Below, in pieces: positions 15,552-25,200 of a stretch of 35,104 nt of DNA. Position 1 is the stretch's first letter; each line of letters opens with the position of its first letter. Below the pieces are notes generated by a model. The model searched no databases, was not told the origin of the DNA, and saw only the letters and a program-made list of their open reading frames with translations. The stretch is from Moritella sp. PE36 (lineage in GTDB: Bacteria > Pseudomonadota > Gammaproteobacteria > Enterobacterales > Moritellaceae): positions 1-35,104 of the forward strand of contig NZ_ABCQ01000051.1 of NCBI RefSeq assembly GCF_000170855.1. The letters run 5' to 3'. The position numbers were made by a program, and so were the translations under genes.

Positions 15552-17438
15552 ATGGATCCATTTATGATCCCCGAAATTGCATTATTTTCACTTATTCTTG
15601 GTACGCTGTGCGCTATTCTCGGTGCCGCTATTCCCTTGTTTGGCATCGTGACCAAACAACCACATTTAAGCCGTTATTCGTGGCCATTGAGTTATGGCGC
15701 GTTTGTCGCGGTGACCACCTCAATTTGTCTACTTGCTTATAGTTTCACTGTCGATGACTTCTCGGTCACCTATATTGCCCAACATTCTAATTCTCAGTTA
15801 CCGGTATTGTTTAAGATAGCCGCTGTGTGGGGCGGACATGAAGGCTCACTATTATTTTGGGTGTTTTCGTTGTCGTTATGGTCGGCGGCAATTGCGTTCG
15901 TTAACCGTCATCACAATCAAGCTTTTATTAGCCGGGTATTAATCGTATTAAGTTTATTAACCGCTGCGTTTGGTTTATTTACACTGCTGGGGTCGAATCC
16001 TTTTGCGCGGTTATTTCCGGTACCGATGCAAGGACGTGATTTACACCCGATGTTACAAGATGTCGGTCTTATTTTTCATCCGCCATTATTGTATTTAGGT
16101 TATGTGGGATTTTCGGGATCCTTTGCCTTTGCAGTGGCTGCGCTAACTATGCCAGATATCGACATTCCTTGGCCACAGTGGAGCCGAGCTTGGACGCTTG
16201 CCGCTTGGGTGATGCTAACGGGGGGGATCGCACTGGGTTCGTGGTGGGCATATTATGAACTGGGTTGGGGCGGTTGGTGGTTCTGGGATCCCGTTGAAAA
16301 TGCATCTTTATTACCTTGGTTAACCGGAACCGCATTACTGCATTCATTGATCGCCAGCGAAAAACGCCAGGCGTTGATTAACTGGAGTTTGCTGCTATCG
16401 ATATTTACTTTTAGCTTGAGTTTGCTCGGTACTTTTGTGGTTCGCTCTGGGATCTTAACTTCTGTGCATGCATTTGCGGTAGACCCGACACGCGGACTGG
16501 TACTGCTCGTGATCTTAGCTGTTTGTGTCGTTGTGCCGCTAACGTTGTTTATGTTACAAAGTAGTAAGATCAAACCATTAAAACTTCGCAGTATTGTCAG
16601 CCGTGAAGTATTATTTTTGATACTAAATAGTGTGCTGGTGGTGACGACATTGTCGGTGTTGTTAGGGACTTTTTATCCGATGGTCTTTCAAGTCTTCAAC
16701 TTCGGCAGTATCTCTGTTGGTGCACCTTTCTTCAATGCGGTATTTGTACCTTTGGCGTTATTGTGTTTTGTATTAATGAGTATCGCCCCTTTTATACATT
16801 GGCAAAAAACCAACGTTAATGGTCTACATGTGAAGTTGATATTAGTGTGGATAGCTGCAGTTATAATAGGCTCAGTGATGAGTTACTTGTTTAATGAAAC
16901 CTTGTCTGTATTGGTATTATGGGTGCTGATATTGTGCGCCGGTATCGTTATGTCGGCTTTATTTGCTGGGGTGCGACTACGCCATTTAGCCATGACTGTT
17001 GCACATATTGGTGTTGCGATCACTGCGGTTGGGATATTACTCGTCAGTTATAATTCCACCGAGGTAAGCGCAAAAATGAGCCCAGGTGTGTCGGTCGAGT
17101 TAGGTGATTTAACCGTTACTTATGTCAACACTGAATGGGTGGTTGCAGCTAATTTTACTGCCGAACAAGCTGTCATTGAAGTTGTTGATGCTAGCGGTGA
17201 GCTGGTGCAATTGAAACCACAAAAACGCCATTATCCAGTGCGCGTAATGAATATGAGTGAGCCCGCTATTCATTCAACGTGGCTGCGTGATATCTACATT
17301 ACTATGGGTGAAAAGGTTGATAGTAACGCTTATGCAATCCGAATCCAGAATAAAGCGTTTATCAACTGGTTATGGGCGGGCAGCATAATAATGATGGTTG
17401 GTGGTATTTTGGCGATAGGGCAGCGATATGCTAAATAA
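15552..17438 (+). CDS. nrfE: NrfE, CcmF-like haem lyase for NrfA
   Basis: This 628-residue multi-spanning membrane protein of the CcmF/NrfE family has the tryptophan-rich WWD signature GWGGWWFWDPVENASLLPW at about 236-254 and the flanking WGGHEGSLLFW motif. NrfE works with NrfF and NrfG to attach haem to the lysine-ligated CxxCK site of NrfA. ATG 15552 has no clear ribosome-binding site. ATG 15564 (MIPEIALFSLILG) matches the start of CcmF proteins better and has a weak GGA upstream, so the true start may be there. A terminator-like hairpin ends 7 bases before 15552. The 3' end overlaps the next gene by 11 bases. Confidence 0.94.
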   Translation: MDPFMIPEIALFSLILGTLCAILGAAIPLFGIVTKQPHLSRYSWPLSYGAFVAVTTSICLLAYSFTVDDFSVTYIAQHSNSQLPVLFKIAAVWGGHEGSLLFWVFSLSLWSAAIAFVNRHHNQAFISRVLIVLSLLTAAFGLFTLLGSNPFARLFPVPMQGRDLHPMLQDVGLIFHPPLLYLGYVGFSGSFAFAVAALTMPDIDIPWPQWSRAWTLAAWVMLTGGIALGSWWAYYELGWGGWWFWDPVENASLLPWLTGTALLHSLIASEKRQALINWSLLLSIFTFSLSLLGTFVVRSGILTSVHAFAVDPTRGLVLLVILAVCVVVPLTLFMLQSSKIKPLKLRSIVSREVLFLILNSVLVVTTLSVLLGTFYPMVFQVFNFGSISVGAPFFNAVFVPLALLCFVLMSIAPFIHWQKTNVNGLHVKLILVWIAAVIIGSVMSYLFNETLSVLVLWVLILCAGIVMSALFAGVRLRHLAMTVAHIGVAITAVGILLVSYNSTEVSAKMSPGVSVELGDLTVTYVNTEWVVAANFTAEQAVIEVVDASGELVQLKPQKRHYPVRVMNMSEPAIHSTWLRDIYITMGEKVDSNAYAIRIQNKAFINWLWAGSIIMMVGGILAIGQRYAK

Positions 17439-18045
17439 TAAGTTTAAATTAATACTACCGAGTTTGTTTGGGTTGTTGTTTGTCGCAGCGATGATGTTTG
17501 CATTAACCTCTCAAGAGGAACAAGTGACGCCTTCTGCCTTGGTTGGTAAACCGATCCCTGCGTTTACCGCCAGCAGCTTAAGTGCTACTGAACGAGTTGG
17601 TAATAATGAGCGGATCGATAACAATGAACTAGTCGGTAATAATGAGTTATTAGGTAATAGCGCACTATTAGATAACAGTATATTTCAGACGGATAAAAAT
17701 TATACCTTGTTAAATGTATGGGCTTCTTGGTGCGCTGTTTGTCAAAGTGAGCATGGTTTTTTAATGAAGCTGGCGGGTAAAGATGGCATGCGCATCGTTG
17801 GCTTAAACTACCGTGACGATCGCGCCGATGCTAATCACGTGTTAAGTGCGCTGGGTAATCCTTACGTGGCAACAATCTTTGATCCTGACGGCAAGATTGC
17901 CTTGGATATGGGGGTGGTTGCGACGCCAGAAACCTACTTGTTAGATAATCAGGGCATTGTACTCTTTCGTTATTCTGGGGCGCTGGATGAAACGGTTTGG
18001 CAGCATTACTTCAAGCCATTTATGCAGCTGTTAACAAATAAATGA
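17428..18045 (+). CDS. DsbE/CcmG-like thioredoxin of the Nrf maturation set
   Basis: This 205-residue membrane-anchored periplasmic thioredoxin (anchor about 5-25) has the active site WC102-A-V-C105 in LLNVWASWCAVCQSEHGF and the CcmG-like continuation IVGLNYRDDRADA and GVVATPETYLLD, the latter with the cis-proline. CcmG/DsbE proteins reduce apocytochrome haem-binding cysteines and work with CcmH/NrfF. E. coli nrf operons lack this gene; its place between nrfE and nrfF suggests a dedicated reductant for NrfA. Between the PIPAFTASSL strand and the thioredoxin core there is an insertion of about 30 residues made of six-residue repeats (VGNNER, IDNNEL, VGNNEL, LGNSAL, LDNSIF). It overlaps nrfE by 11 bases. 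Confidence 0.9.
   Translation: MLNNKFKLILPSLFGLLFVAAMMFALTSQEEQVTPSALVGKPIPAFTASSLSATERVGNNERIDNNELVGNNELLGNSALLDNSIFQTDKNYTLLNVWASWCAVCQSEHGFLMKLAGKDGMRIVGLNYRDDRADANHVLSALGNPYVATIFDPDGKIALDMGVVATPETYLLDNQGIVLFRYSGALDETVWQHYFKPFMQLLTNK
17596..17685 (+). repeat. Five in-frame 18-bp tandem units inside the dsbE-like gene
   Basis: The units begin at 17596, 17614, 17632, 17650 and 17668 and encode VGNNER, IDNNEL, VGNNEL, LGNSAL and LDNSIF. Each keeps an aliphatic residue, then G or D, then N. The array lies in the linker before the thioredoxin core and looks like a coding minisatellite that can vary in length without a frameshift. Confidence 0.75.
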
Positions 18046-18099
18046 ATAGGGCTAACGAACAACTGAATCAATCAATAAATTAATCAAGTGGGAACATAA

Positions 18100-18534
18100 A
18101 TGAAACGATTATCAGCGTGTTTTTGCATGATGGCGATGTTAATCATAACGCCTCTCTCTGCACAGCAGCCTAGTTTGTCTGATGGTGAACCTAAGCAGTC
18201 GGTAGAAATATTTGAATTTAATACCTTGGATAAACAAAATAGGGCGATTCATTTAGCGCGTCAATTACGCTGCCCGCAATGCCAAAATCAAAACCTGATG
18301 GAATCAAACTCACCGATAGCCAAAGATTTACGACTAAAAGTATATGTGATGGTGAATGAGGGCAAGACAAACCCTCAAGTGATCGATTTTATGACCAGTC
18401 GGTTTGGCGATATGGTGTTGTACAAACCTAAGTTTGAACCAAGAACGTATGTATTGTGGCTCGGGCCTTTGTTTTTGATTATGCTATTCGGTTGGCTGGG
18501 TTATCGTAAAGTAACGGTATCAATGACTAATTAA
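18100..18534 (+). CDS. nrfF: NrfF, CcmH-like thiol oxidoreductase
   Basis: This 144-residue protein has a cleavable signal peptide, the CcmH/NrfF active site LRC58-P-Q-C61-QNQNLMESNSP, and a single C-terminal membrane segment (about 114-134). NrfF reduces the disulfide at the apo-NrfA haem site and partners NrfE and NrfG. ATG 18100 is preceded by GTGGGA. It is the last gene of the nrf plus-strand run; nrfG, its usual neighbour, lies on the far side of nrfA. I see no clear terminator after it. Confidence 0.94.
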   Translation: MKRLSACFCMMAMLIITPLSAQQPSLSDGEPKQSVEIFEFNTLDKQNRAIHLARQLRCPQCQNQNLMESNSPIAKDLRLKVYVMVNEGKTNPQVIDFMTSRFGDMVLYKPKFEPRTYVLWLGPLFLIMLFGWLGYRKVTVSMTN

Positions 18535-18838
18535 TTTTACTTATATATTAATTATAAACCTTGACTTACTTAGAATTAAATACCCATTAAGTGATACCTT
18601 TGGGTTGGTTGTATTGTTCTTTTTATAATCTAATCTCTAATTAGATTAAAATTCCACATTTAAAATTAAACGCTAAAAATTAAACTTTATACACAAAGGC
18701 CTCGTCTTAATTTATTGATCTTAATCACATTTATTTAACGTGACTACATGTAATGTTTATTTGCTTTTATTTAGTAAAGCTCAGTTCTGGCTCTTTGAAC
18801 TGATTTATTAACTTAAATCTAATAATAAGGATAGATAA
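18535..18838. other. Intergenic region before the lipase gene
   Basis: This AT-rich spacer of 304 bases has no ORF or clear hairpin that I can support. It should hold the lipase promoter. AATAAGGATAGATAA provides the ribosome-binding site for ATG 18839. Confidence 0.4.
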
Positions 18839-19780
18839 ATGAAACGGATTCTTGCATTTTTTACTCTATGTTTGATTGTATTTAGCAGTCAGGCTAAAGG
18901 CTTAACGAATAGTTCGAATTATAAGGGGTACACAGAAACGAAATATCCCATTGTTTTGGTCCATGGACTTTTTGGTTTTGATTCCATTTTGGGTATTGAC
19001 TATTTTTATGGTGTTACCCGTGCTCTAAGTAAAAGTGGTGCTGAAGTGTATGTGGCTCAAGTCTCTGCGGCGAATACGACCGAAGTTCGTGGCGAGCAGT
19101 TATTAGCACAGGTAGAACAGATTTTAGCGGCTACTGGTGCAGATAAAGTTAACTTAATTGGTCATAGCCATGGCGGGCCAACAGCACGTTATGTGGCATC
19201 TGTTGCCCCACAATACGTCGCGTCTGTTACCAGTATTGGTGGTGTAAATAAAGGCACTCGTGTTGCTGATATTTTACGTGGAGAGGTACCAGAGGGGTCG
19301 GTATCTGAGGAACTAATAGCTTCTATGGCTGATGGTTTAAGTAAGTTAATTACTTTTCTTTCTCGTGGAGGAAAGCTACCACAAGATACAGTTGCGGCAT
19401 TAGAAGCATTAACAACTAAGAACTCGCTAAAATTTAATGAATCGTATCCAGAAGGTGTGCCTATTACTGCATGTGGTGAAGGTGATTATGTTGCTGGGAA
19501 TGGGGTTTACTATTACTCATGGAGCGGTAGTGCTAACTTTACTAACGCGTTAGATCCAATGGATTTGGCGCTTACGCTGACTGGTAAGGCTTTTAATGTT
19601 CCAAATGATGGCCTTGTTTCTTCGTGCAGTTCACGCTTAGGTAAAGTAATTCGCGATAATTATAAAATGAATCATATGGATGAAGTTAATCAAACTTTAG
19701 GTCTTCATCATTTATTTGAAACTGATCCAAAAACTTTATATCGTCAACATGCTAACCGTTTAAAACTACAAGGTTTATAG
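18839..19780 (+). CDS. Secreted triacylglycerol lipase (family I, foldase-dependent)
   Basis: This 313-residue secreted lipase of the Pseudomonas/Vibrio LipA type has a signal peptide of about 19 residues (ending SSQA). The oxyanion-hole motif YPIVLVHGLFGFD is followed by the nucleophile Ser110 in GHSHGG, the catalytic acid Asp257 (PNDGLVSS) and the catalytic His279 (KMNHMDEVN). Two cysteines (in ACGEG and SSCSS) sit where family I lipases have their single disulfide. Such lipases fold in the periplasm with the help of a steric chaperone encoded next door and leave by type II secretion. The chaperone gene starts two bases after the lipase stop. Confidence 0.95.
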   Translation: MKRILAFFTLCLIVFSSQAKGLTNSSNYKGYTETKYPIVLVHGLFGFDSILGIDYFYGVTRALSKSGAEVYVAQVSAANTTEVRGEQLLAQVEQILAATGADKVNLIGHSHGGPTARYVASVAPQYVASVTSIGGVNKGTRVADILRGEVPEGSVSEELIASMADGLSKLITFLSRGGKLPQDTVAALEALTTKNSLKFNESYPEGVPITACGEGDYVAGNGVYYYSWSGSANFTNALDPMDLALTLTGKAFNVPNDGLVSSCSSRLGKVIRDNYKMNHMDEVNQTLGLHHLFETDPKTLYRQHANRLKLQGL

Positions 19781-19782
19781 AA

Positions 19783-20655
19783 ATGAAAAAGATCGTATTA
19801 ACGCTGGTAGTTTTAATCGTAGTCGTTACTGCGATCTTTATTTATAAAAACAACACGAATAAGCACATACAAGCGAAATCGTTCCAGTCAAAATCGCAGC
19901 AGGATACTGATATTGATTCAACATTTGATCGCGATACATTTGAATATTTTTTATCGGGATTAGGTGAGGTTGAGTTGGATAATTTACAAGATAAATTTAT
20001 ACAGTTTAATTTGCAACGTCCTGCTGACTCACAAATAGATAAGGCACTATTTCAGCAATATATCAACTATAAAACTTATTTACAGACACTAGAATCTAAT
20101 GCTAGTTCTGCTGAATTTGGTTTAGAAGATTTGATTGCGTTAAATGATCAATTACTTGCTGCTCAGCTTAAGTTTTTTACAGCGGAACAACAAAAAAATC
20201 TGTTCGCAGAAGAAAATCAATTAAGAATGATGACATTGAAAAAGCTAGAACTTCAGCAAGTTGCAGCGTCGGAAGAGGAGTTTAATGTACTATGGCAACA
20301 AGAATTACAGTTGCTTCCAGAAGAAGAACAGGTAGCGTATAAGAATGCGGCCTTAATGGGCTCGTTGGTAAATACAGAAGGCATGGATCCTCAAGAACAG
20401 TATTTGATACGCCAAGAACTGGTAGGGGCCGAAGGAGCACAACGTTTAGCTGAATTAGATGCAAAGAACGAAGTGTTTAACGCTGACGTTGATAGCTATT
20501 TAAATGAGCGGCAAGCGTTAATGACTGATGATAGTTTAACGATGGAAGAGCTAGAATCAGCGATAACAGAATTACGTGAAACGAATTTTTCTTCTCAACA
20601 ACAACGCCGTATTAAAGCGCTGGAACGCATTCATGATGCTAATACGGAATCATAG
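19783..20655 (+). CDS. Lipase-specific foldase (Lif, lipase chaperone)
   Basis: This 290-residue protein has an N-terminal membrane anchor (about 4-22), a short variable linker and an all-helical chaperone domain. The diagnostic Lif motif is present as R50-DTFEYFLSGLGE (50-62). The later parts (LFAEENQLRMMTLKKLEL, RQELVGAEGAQRLAELDAK, LRETNFSSQQQRRIKALERI) match the family's second mini-domain. It stays anchored in the inner membrane and wraps the lipase to drive it over its folding barrier. The gene directly follows the lipase, the normal arrangement. Confidence 0.93.
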   Translation: MKKIVLTLVVLIVVVTAIFIYKNNTNKHIQAKSFQSKSQQDTDIDSTFDRDTFEYFLSGLGEVELDNLQDKFIQFNLQRPADSQIDKALFQQYINYKTYLQTLESNASSAEFGLEDLIALNDQLLAAQLKFFTAEQQKNLFAEENQLRMMTLKKLELQQVAASEEEFNVLWQQELQLLPEEEQVAYKNAALMGSLVNTEGMDPQEQYLIRQELVGAEGAQRLAELDAKNEVFNADVDSYLNERQALMTDDSLTMEELESAITELRETNFSSQQQRRIKALERIHDANTES

Positions 20656-20783
20656 TCATTAATCAATACCAAGGAACTTGTATAAATATATGTTTTATTA
20701 ATGGATTTATATCGTTTCAACTGTAGCATATCACCAAATATAATAGTTCTCGTTCATCGCGTTTCACTGGTCGCGGTAGTTGT

Positions 20784-20811
20784 AAATACGGCTGAATTAA
20801 CGGCCGTATTT
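20784..20811. terminator. Intrinsic terminator between foldase gene and popT
   Basis: The stem AAATACGGC (20784-20792) with GCCGTATTT (20803-20811) has nine perfect pairs and is followed by two more T on the plus strand; an A-rich left flank gives a T-rich exit on the minus strand as well. It lies between the convergent foldase and popT genes and can serve both. Confidence 0.75.
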
Positions 20812-20837
20812 TTGTACTCGATATTGAACTGATATTT

Positions 20838-21755
20838 CTAAGATGTTTTTTCTGCGGTCTTTTCTAATGCCAAAATAAGCATAATGGCAGCAAGCATAGC
20901 AACAATTGCATAGGCTAATAATGCTGGCTGACCTGTTACTTGCTCGAAACTAAATGGCGAAAGATTACGTTCTAGCAATGGGACTTCAAGGCCACTAGAG
21001 TTAGTACGCCAAGTTAACGTTTCTTTCCATGGCCATACTTTACCAAGTGTTCCTATCATCAATCCGGTTAAAAACGTCAGTGCGATATCGCGGTAGTGTT
21101 TTAGTACCCATGTCAGCACATGCGAGAATGTCAGCAGGCCAATGGCACAACCAGATGCGAATATCGCTAATGTGACGATGTCGATAGACTTAGCCGCCGC
21201 AAGAATGGGGGCATACATACCTAACATCAACAGAATGAAACTTCCTGAAATACCCGGTAAGATCATGGCACAAATGGCAATTGAGCCAGCAAGTAATATG
21301 TTGATCGAGGTTGGCTCCAGATTAAGCGGTTGCAGTACGGTAATACTATAAGCAAAAGCAATACCAGCGAGCACAGCGACAAAGCGGCTGACTTTCCAGA
21401 ATTCGACTTGCTTAAACATGTGGTTTACCGAGATGATGATTAAACCGAAGAAGAACGACCACAGTGGAATAGGGTGTGTGTTTAGCATCCATGTGATAAC
21501 ACGCGCTAGCGTAAAGATACTTGTTAGGATACCTGCCAGCAACACGATCAAGAATGTTCCGTTGATGTAATCAAAAGCCGCCTTTAGGCCATCCTTTCTG
21601 ATCATACCGATTAGGCTTGGAGTGACGCGACTAATACTTCCTAACAGAGTATCGTAAATTCCGGTAATGAAGGCAATTGTACCGCCGGATACGCCTGGAA
21701 CAACGTCTGCTGCGCCCATCGCCATGCCTTTTAGAAAGATAGAAACTTTACTCAT
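20838..21755 (-). CDS. popT: PopT-type (DUF368) undecaprenyl-phosphate translocase
   Basis: This 305-residue polytopic inner-membrane protein of the DUF368 family begins with the family signature MGAADVVPGVSGGTIAFITGIYDTLL. A second related stretch, MILPGISGSFILLMLGMY, occurs in the middle; the two are inverted-repeat halves of the fold. DUF368 proteins were shown to return undecaprenyl phosphate to the inner leaflet for cell-wall and O-antigen synthesis (PopT; the name was first used in Vibrio and Staphylococcus). The start has GGAG five bases upstream. It is monocistronic, with a terminator shared with the foldase gene. Confidence 0.9.
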   Translation of the reverse strand: MSKVSIFLKGMAMGAADVVPGVSGGTIAFITGIYDTLLGSISRVTPSLIGMIRKDGLKAAFDYINGTFLIVLLAGILTSIFTLARVITWMLNTHPIPLWSFFFGLIIISVNHMFKQVEFWKVSRFVAVLAGIAFAYSITVLQPLNLEPTSINILLAGSIAICAMILPGISGSFILLMLGMYAPILAAAKSIDIVTLAIFASGCAIGLLTFSHVLTWVLKHYRDIALTFLTGLMIGTLGKVWPWKETLTWRTNSSGLEVPLLERNLSPFSFEQVTGQPALLAYAIVAMLAAIMLILALEKTAEKTS

Positions 21756-22203
21756 GATTCTCCGTCTGTTTATTGATTAAGGGGAAATTTGACCGCATTA
21801 TAAACTGTTTGAGTGAAAAAAATGTAATAACCGCTGTGACTTTTTTGAATTTACTACAAATTCCATGCGTTAGTTAGCTTGTTATGCGTTGTAAGGAGGA
21901 TGTTTTTCAGTTTCTTAAGGGTATTCTCGATGAATTTAGCTGTGAGGGGATATTTTGTGAAGCTAGTTCTGCTTTAGAAAATATTGGCCACCAGTAGACA
22001 ATGTGTTTCACCAGAGTAACACTTATTTCAAGCCTGACGGCTGCTTCATAGCCTATCCTCTTGATTATTATGCTTAGCAATTATTGGTGTAGAACTTGCC
22101 TTATTAAAGCTAATAAATGTAAAAAGATATTCTCTGCTTTGTCAGTATTTCTAGAGATTTCTTTGTGCATTGAGGTTCACGCTAACTGTTGTAAGGTTTA
22201 ATC
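21756..22203. other. Intergenic region between popT and the surface-protein gene
   Basis: This spacer of 448 bases separates two divergent genes. A stretch at 21865-21893 (TTAGTTAGCTTGTTATGCG and flanks) resembles the closing end of Vibrio-type integron attC sites, but I could not find a convincing matching left half, and no integrase is present. On the minus strand 21890-22010 gives a short open frame without a good start. No gene is called. Confidence 0.3.
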
Positions 22204-25200
22204 ATGTTCCTATCAATTTTCATTTCAAGTTTGCTTTTTTGTGTTCTGCTGCTGAGTATTGCCCATATGAATTACAGTCTAAGCTTTAAGATTAGGCGGT
22301 GGTCAGGAAAAATTGAGTCTCTGAGGAGCATTACAGTTACTGCAGCAATTGTCATCGTTTGCAGCATGTTCACTTCTTACCCGTCACAAGCCGATGGTGG
22401 TGATTTTTCTTTGGACTTTACCGCGGCTGCACCATTTGACTATAATCACACAACTGGCGGCGGAGCCTTTGAAGACCGGACTGTCGGTAAGTTCGATGAT
22501 ATAGTCGAATCTCTCGAAGGGGGGGATTTTGCCTGTGGCGACACCGTCACCTTTCTGACTCAGGTGGTAACGGCTAGCTCTCCAAGTGATGCTATTCAGA
22601 CAATCGAACTGGATTACGTATTTCTGGCTAATTCTACCGGGCAACCAGGGGTAGCTCTTAGTGATGTCACTGGTGTTCAAATTAATTATGCTGTTGCCTC
22701 GCCTGACGGCGATGGTTTGGACTCTGGCAATAAAGATAATGACAATAGTAGCGCCACACTGACAGCTGAGTTATTGACTGGACCTTTATACACCTCAGGG
22801 GCCGAATTGCATGCCACTGTCGAAGTGACAAACCTAGAAGCCGGCGAAGAAGTCATCGTGCGGGTCGACGTTCGGGTCTCCTGTGATCTGGGTTCGAGAC
22901 CAACAGGTAATCTACAGGCCCGCCTTGACGATGCGCGCACCATAGCGCCGAATGGCGATACCATACCTGGTGGCGCGCAAACCATTCCGTTCAAGAAAGT
23001 GAATAAGATTGAACCGGCGATGATCGAGGTTTCCAAAACAGTAACGACTGTTAATGGCAATTGTCCTGGCAACGAAAGCTTGACCATTGACTTAATCGAC
23101 GCGGTGAAATACTGCTATGAAGTCACCAACACAGCGACAACAACCCCACTGTTAAACGTGATGGTGGTTGATGATAACGGTACACCGGGCAATCCAAATG
23201 ATGATTTTGAAATAGAGAACCTAATTGGACTCACAAACGAAGATAACGATAATATCACCGATGATCTGGCAGCTGGTAGCGTGGCGACAGGCTCTGCCAT
23301 TGTTGAAATCAATGATTTTAACCTTGCTGGCCAGGCTCTGGTCAATATAGCCACCGCTACCGCCGATGGAGTCAGTGATACAGATCCGGCGCAGGTGAAT
23401 ATTAACCCACTGCCTGTGCCCGCAGTCGAGATTATTAAAGAAATCTGTATTAAGGTGGAATGTACGGACGGTGATTTTGTTGATGCCAATAGCAGCACTG
23501 TTGCGCCAATAACTACGTTGGGAGGCGATGCAACTTACCGAATAACCGTAGAAAACATCGGGGAAACCAGCTTGATTAATGTCATGGTTACTGATGCCCA
23601 ATTGAATATTGTTGATTATTTTGTTGGTAACCTGGCGTTTGAGGAGACAAAAATATTAACCTCAGTTAATATTCCTGAGCTTGCGCAACCCGGGCGTTGT
23701 CAGATATCGGGCGACCTTACCAATATCGCCACGGTAACGGCTGAGTTCGCGCTCACCAGTGAAACGGTCATGGATAGTGATCCCGCAGTATTAAGATGCG
23801 TCGAAGAAGCATTGACCCTTATTAAAGAAATAAGTATTGATGGTGGTACGACGTATTTCGATGCAAATGACGGAGCCAATGCACCCGTGGTTGCCCTTGG
23901 AGAAGGTGGCTTATATCGGATATCAGTATTTAATGGCGGTACCGCAGATTTGATGAACGTTGTGCTTAACGATTCGACTTTGGGTATTGCTAACTATGCT
24001 GTTGGTACCGTGTTGGTCGGGAATACGGTGATTTTGGGTGCTGGTGAAATACCTGCGCTGGCACAACCGGAACGTTGCGAGGATCCTGGTGATATCACAA
24101 ACATTGCAACCGTAACTGGCACCTCAACTGTGACCGGAAATGAGTTAAGTGCTAGCGACCCGGCGGTGTTACGCTGTGTTGAAGAGGTAATAGAAATAGT
24201 CAAAGAAATTAGCGTTGATGGTGTAAATTTCTTCGATGCTAATAACAGCAGCACAGCACCGGCAGTGGAAATAGGCGCAGGCGCCACTTACCGCATTATT
24301 TTGAGGAATAATGGTACCACTGAATTAATCAATCTGATCGTAAATGACGCAAAACTGAGCATTAGTAATTTTGCCGTATCAGGAGCACTTGCAGCGGGTA
24401 GTTCAATCACATTAACCTCAGGTGATATTACACAGCTAGACCAATCGGATACCAATTTGTGTTCGACAGCTGACGATTTTACTAATATGGCATCCGTAAC
24501 AGCTACATCTCCTGCCACAGGCAATGAGGTGAGTGATATGGATCCGGCAGTGTTACGTTGTATCAATGAAGGGATCACCATCTTGAAGGCTGTTAGTGTC
24601 GATGGCGGTAATACCTTCTTTGATGCCAACACCAGTGATACAGCTCCAAGCCTTGCTATCGGAGGGGAAGCAATCTATCGCGTCACTTTAGAGAACATAG
24701 GGTCTAGTAAGCTAGCTAATCTTGAACTCAACGATGAAGAATTGGAAGTAATTAAATTAAAACTTGATGACTTAGACATAGGTATTAAAAGAACAGAGGA
24801 CGGGATTGAGATCTCAGCACCAAGAACTCCGTGTAGCATGGCTGGTACGCACACTAACATTGCCTCAATTAATGCAATATCAGTAGCAACAGGTAATACT
24901 GTCAGCGCCAGTGACCCGGCGCTTATCAATTGTATTGGTGATGCCGCCGGTGTATTGATTATTGACGAGGACAGCATTGATAATGACCTAGTTTACTGGC
25001 TGGGAAGCGTTGCTAAACCAGAGCCGAATAATGGTTCTGATTTTTCCACCGCTGAGATTAATGAGCATATTCCCGCTATTGGTCAGCGACTGCCACTGCC
25101 GTTTTTCGTTAGTAATGTAGGTAGCCAGTTCCAGTTAAAAACTGGTCAGGTTGGTGACGAAGCCTGGTATGCTTTACAGCAAGTGCCTTCGAACTGGGGA

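Noticed and set aside
21795-21893. attC-like integron recombination site in the popT upstream spacer
   Set aside because: The stretch ending GTTATGCG resembles the closing end of Vibrio-type attC sites and its outer arm partly pairs with CGCATTATAA near 21796, but the inner arms do not pair, there is no integrase, and the region also has to serve as the popT promoter.
21890-22060. Short minus-strand open frame before the surface-protein gene
   Set aside because: It lacks a good start codon and ribosome-binding site, has a stop after few residues in one frame and has no recognisable motif.
22384-24977. Several long antisense open frames inside the surface-protein gene
   Set aside because: They are low-complexity shadows of the repeats in the sense frame, have no ribosome-binding sites, and several overlap each other.
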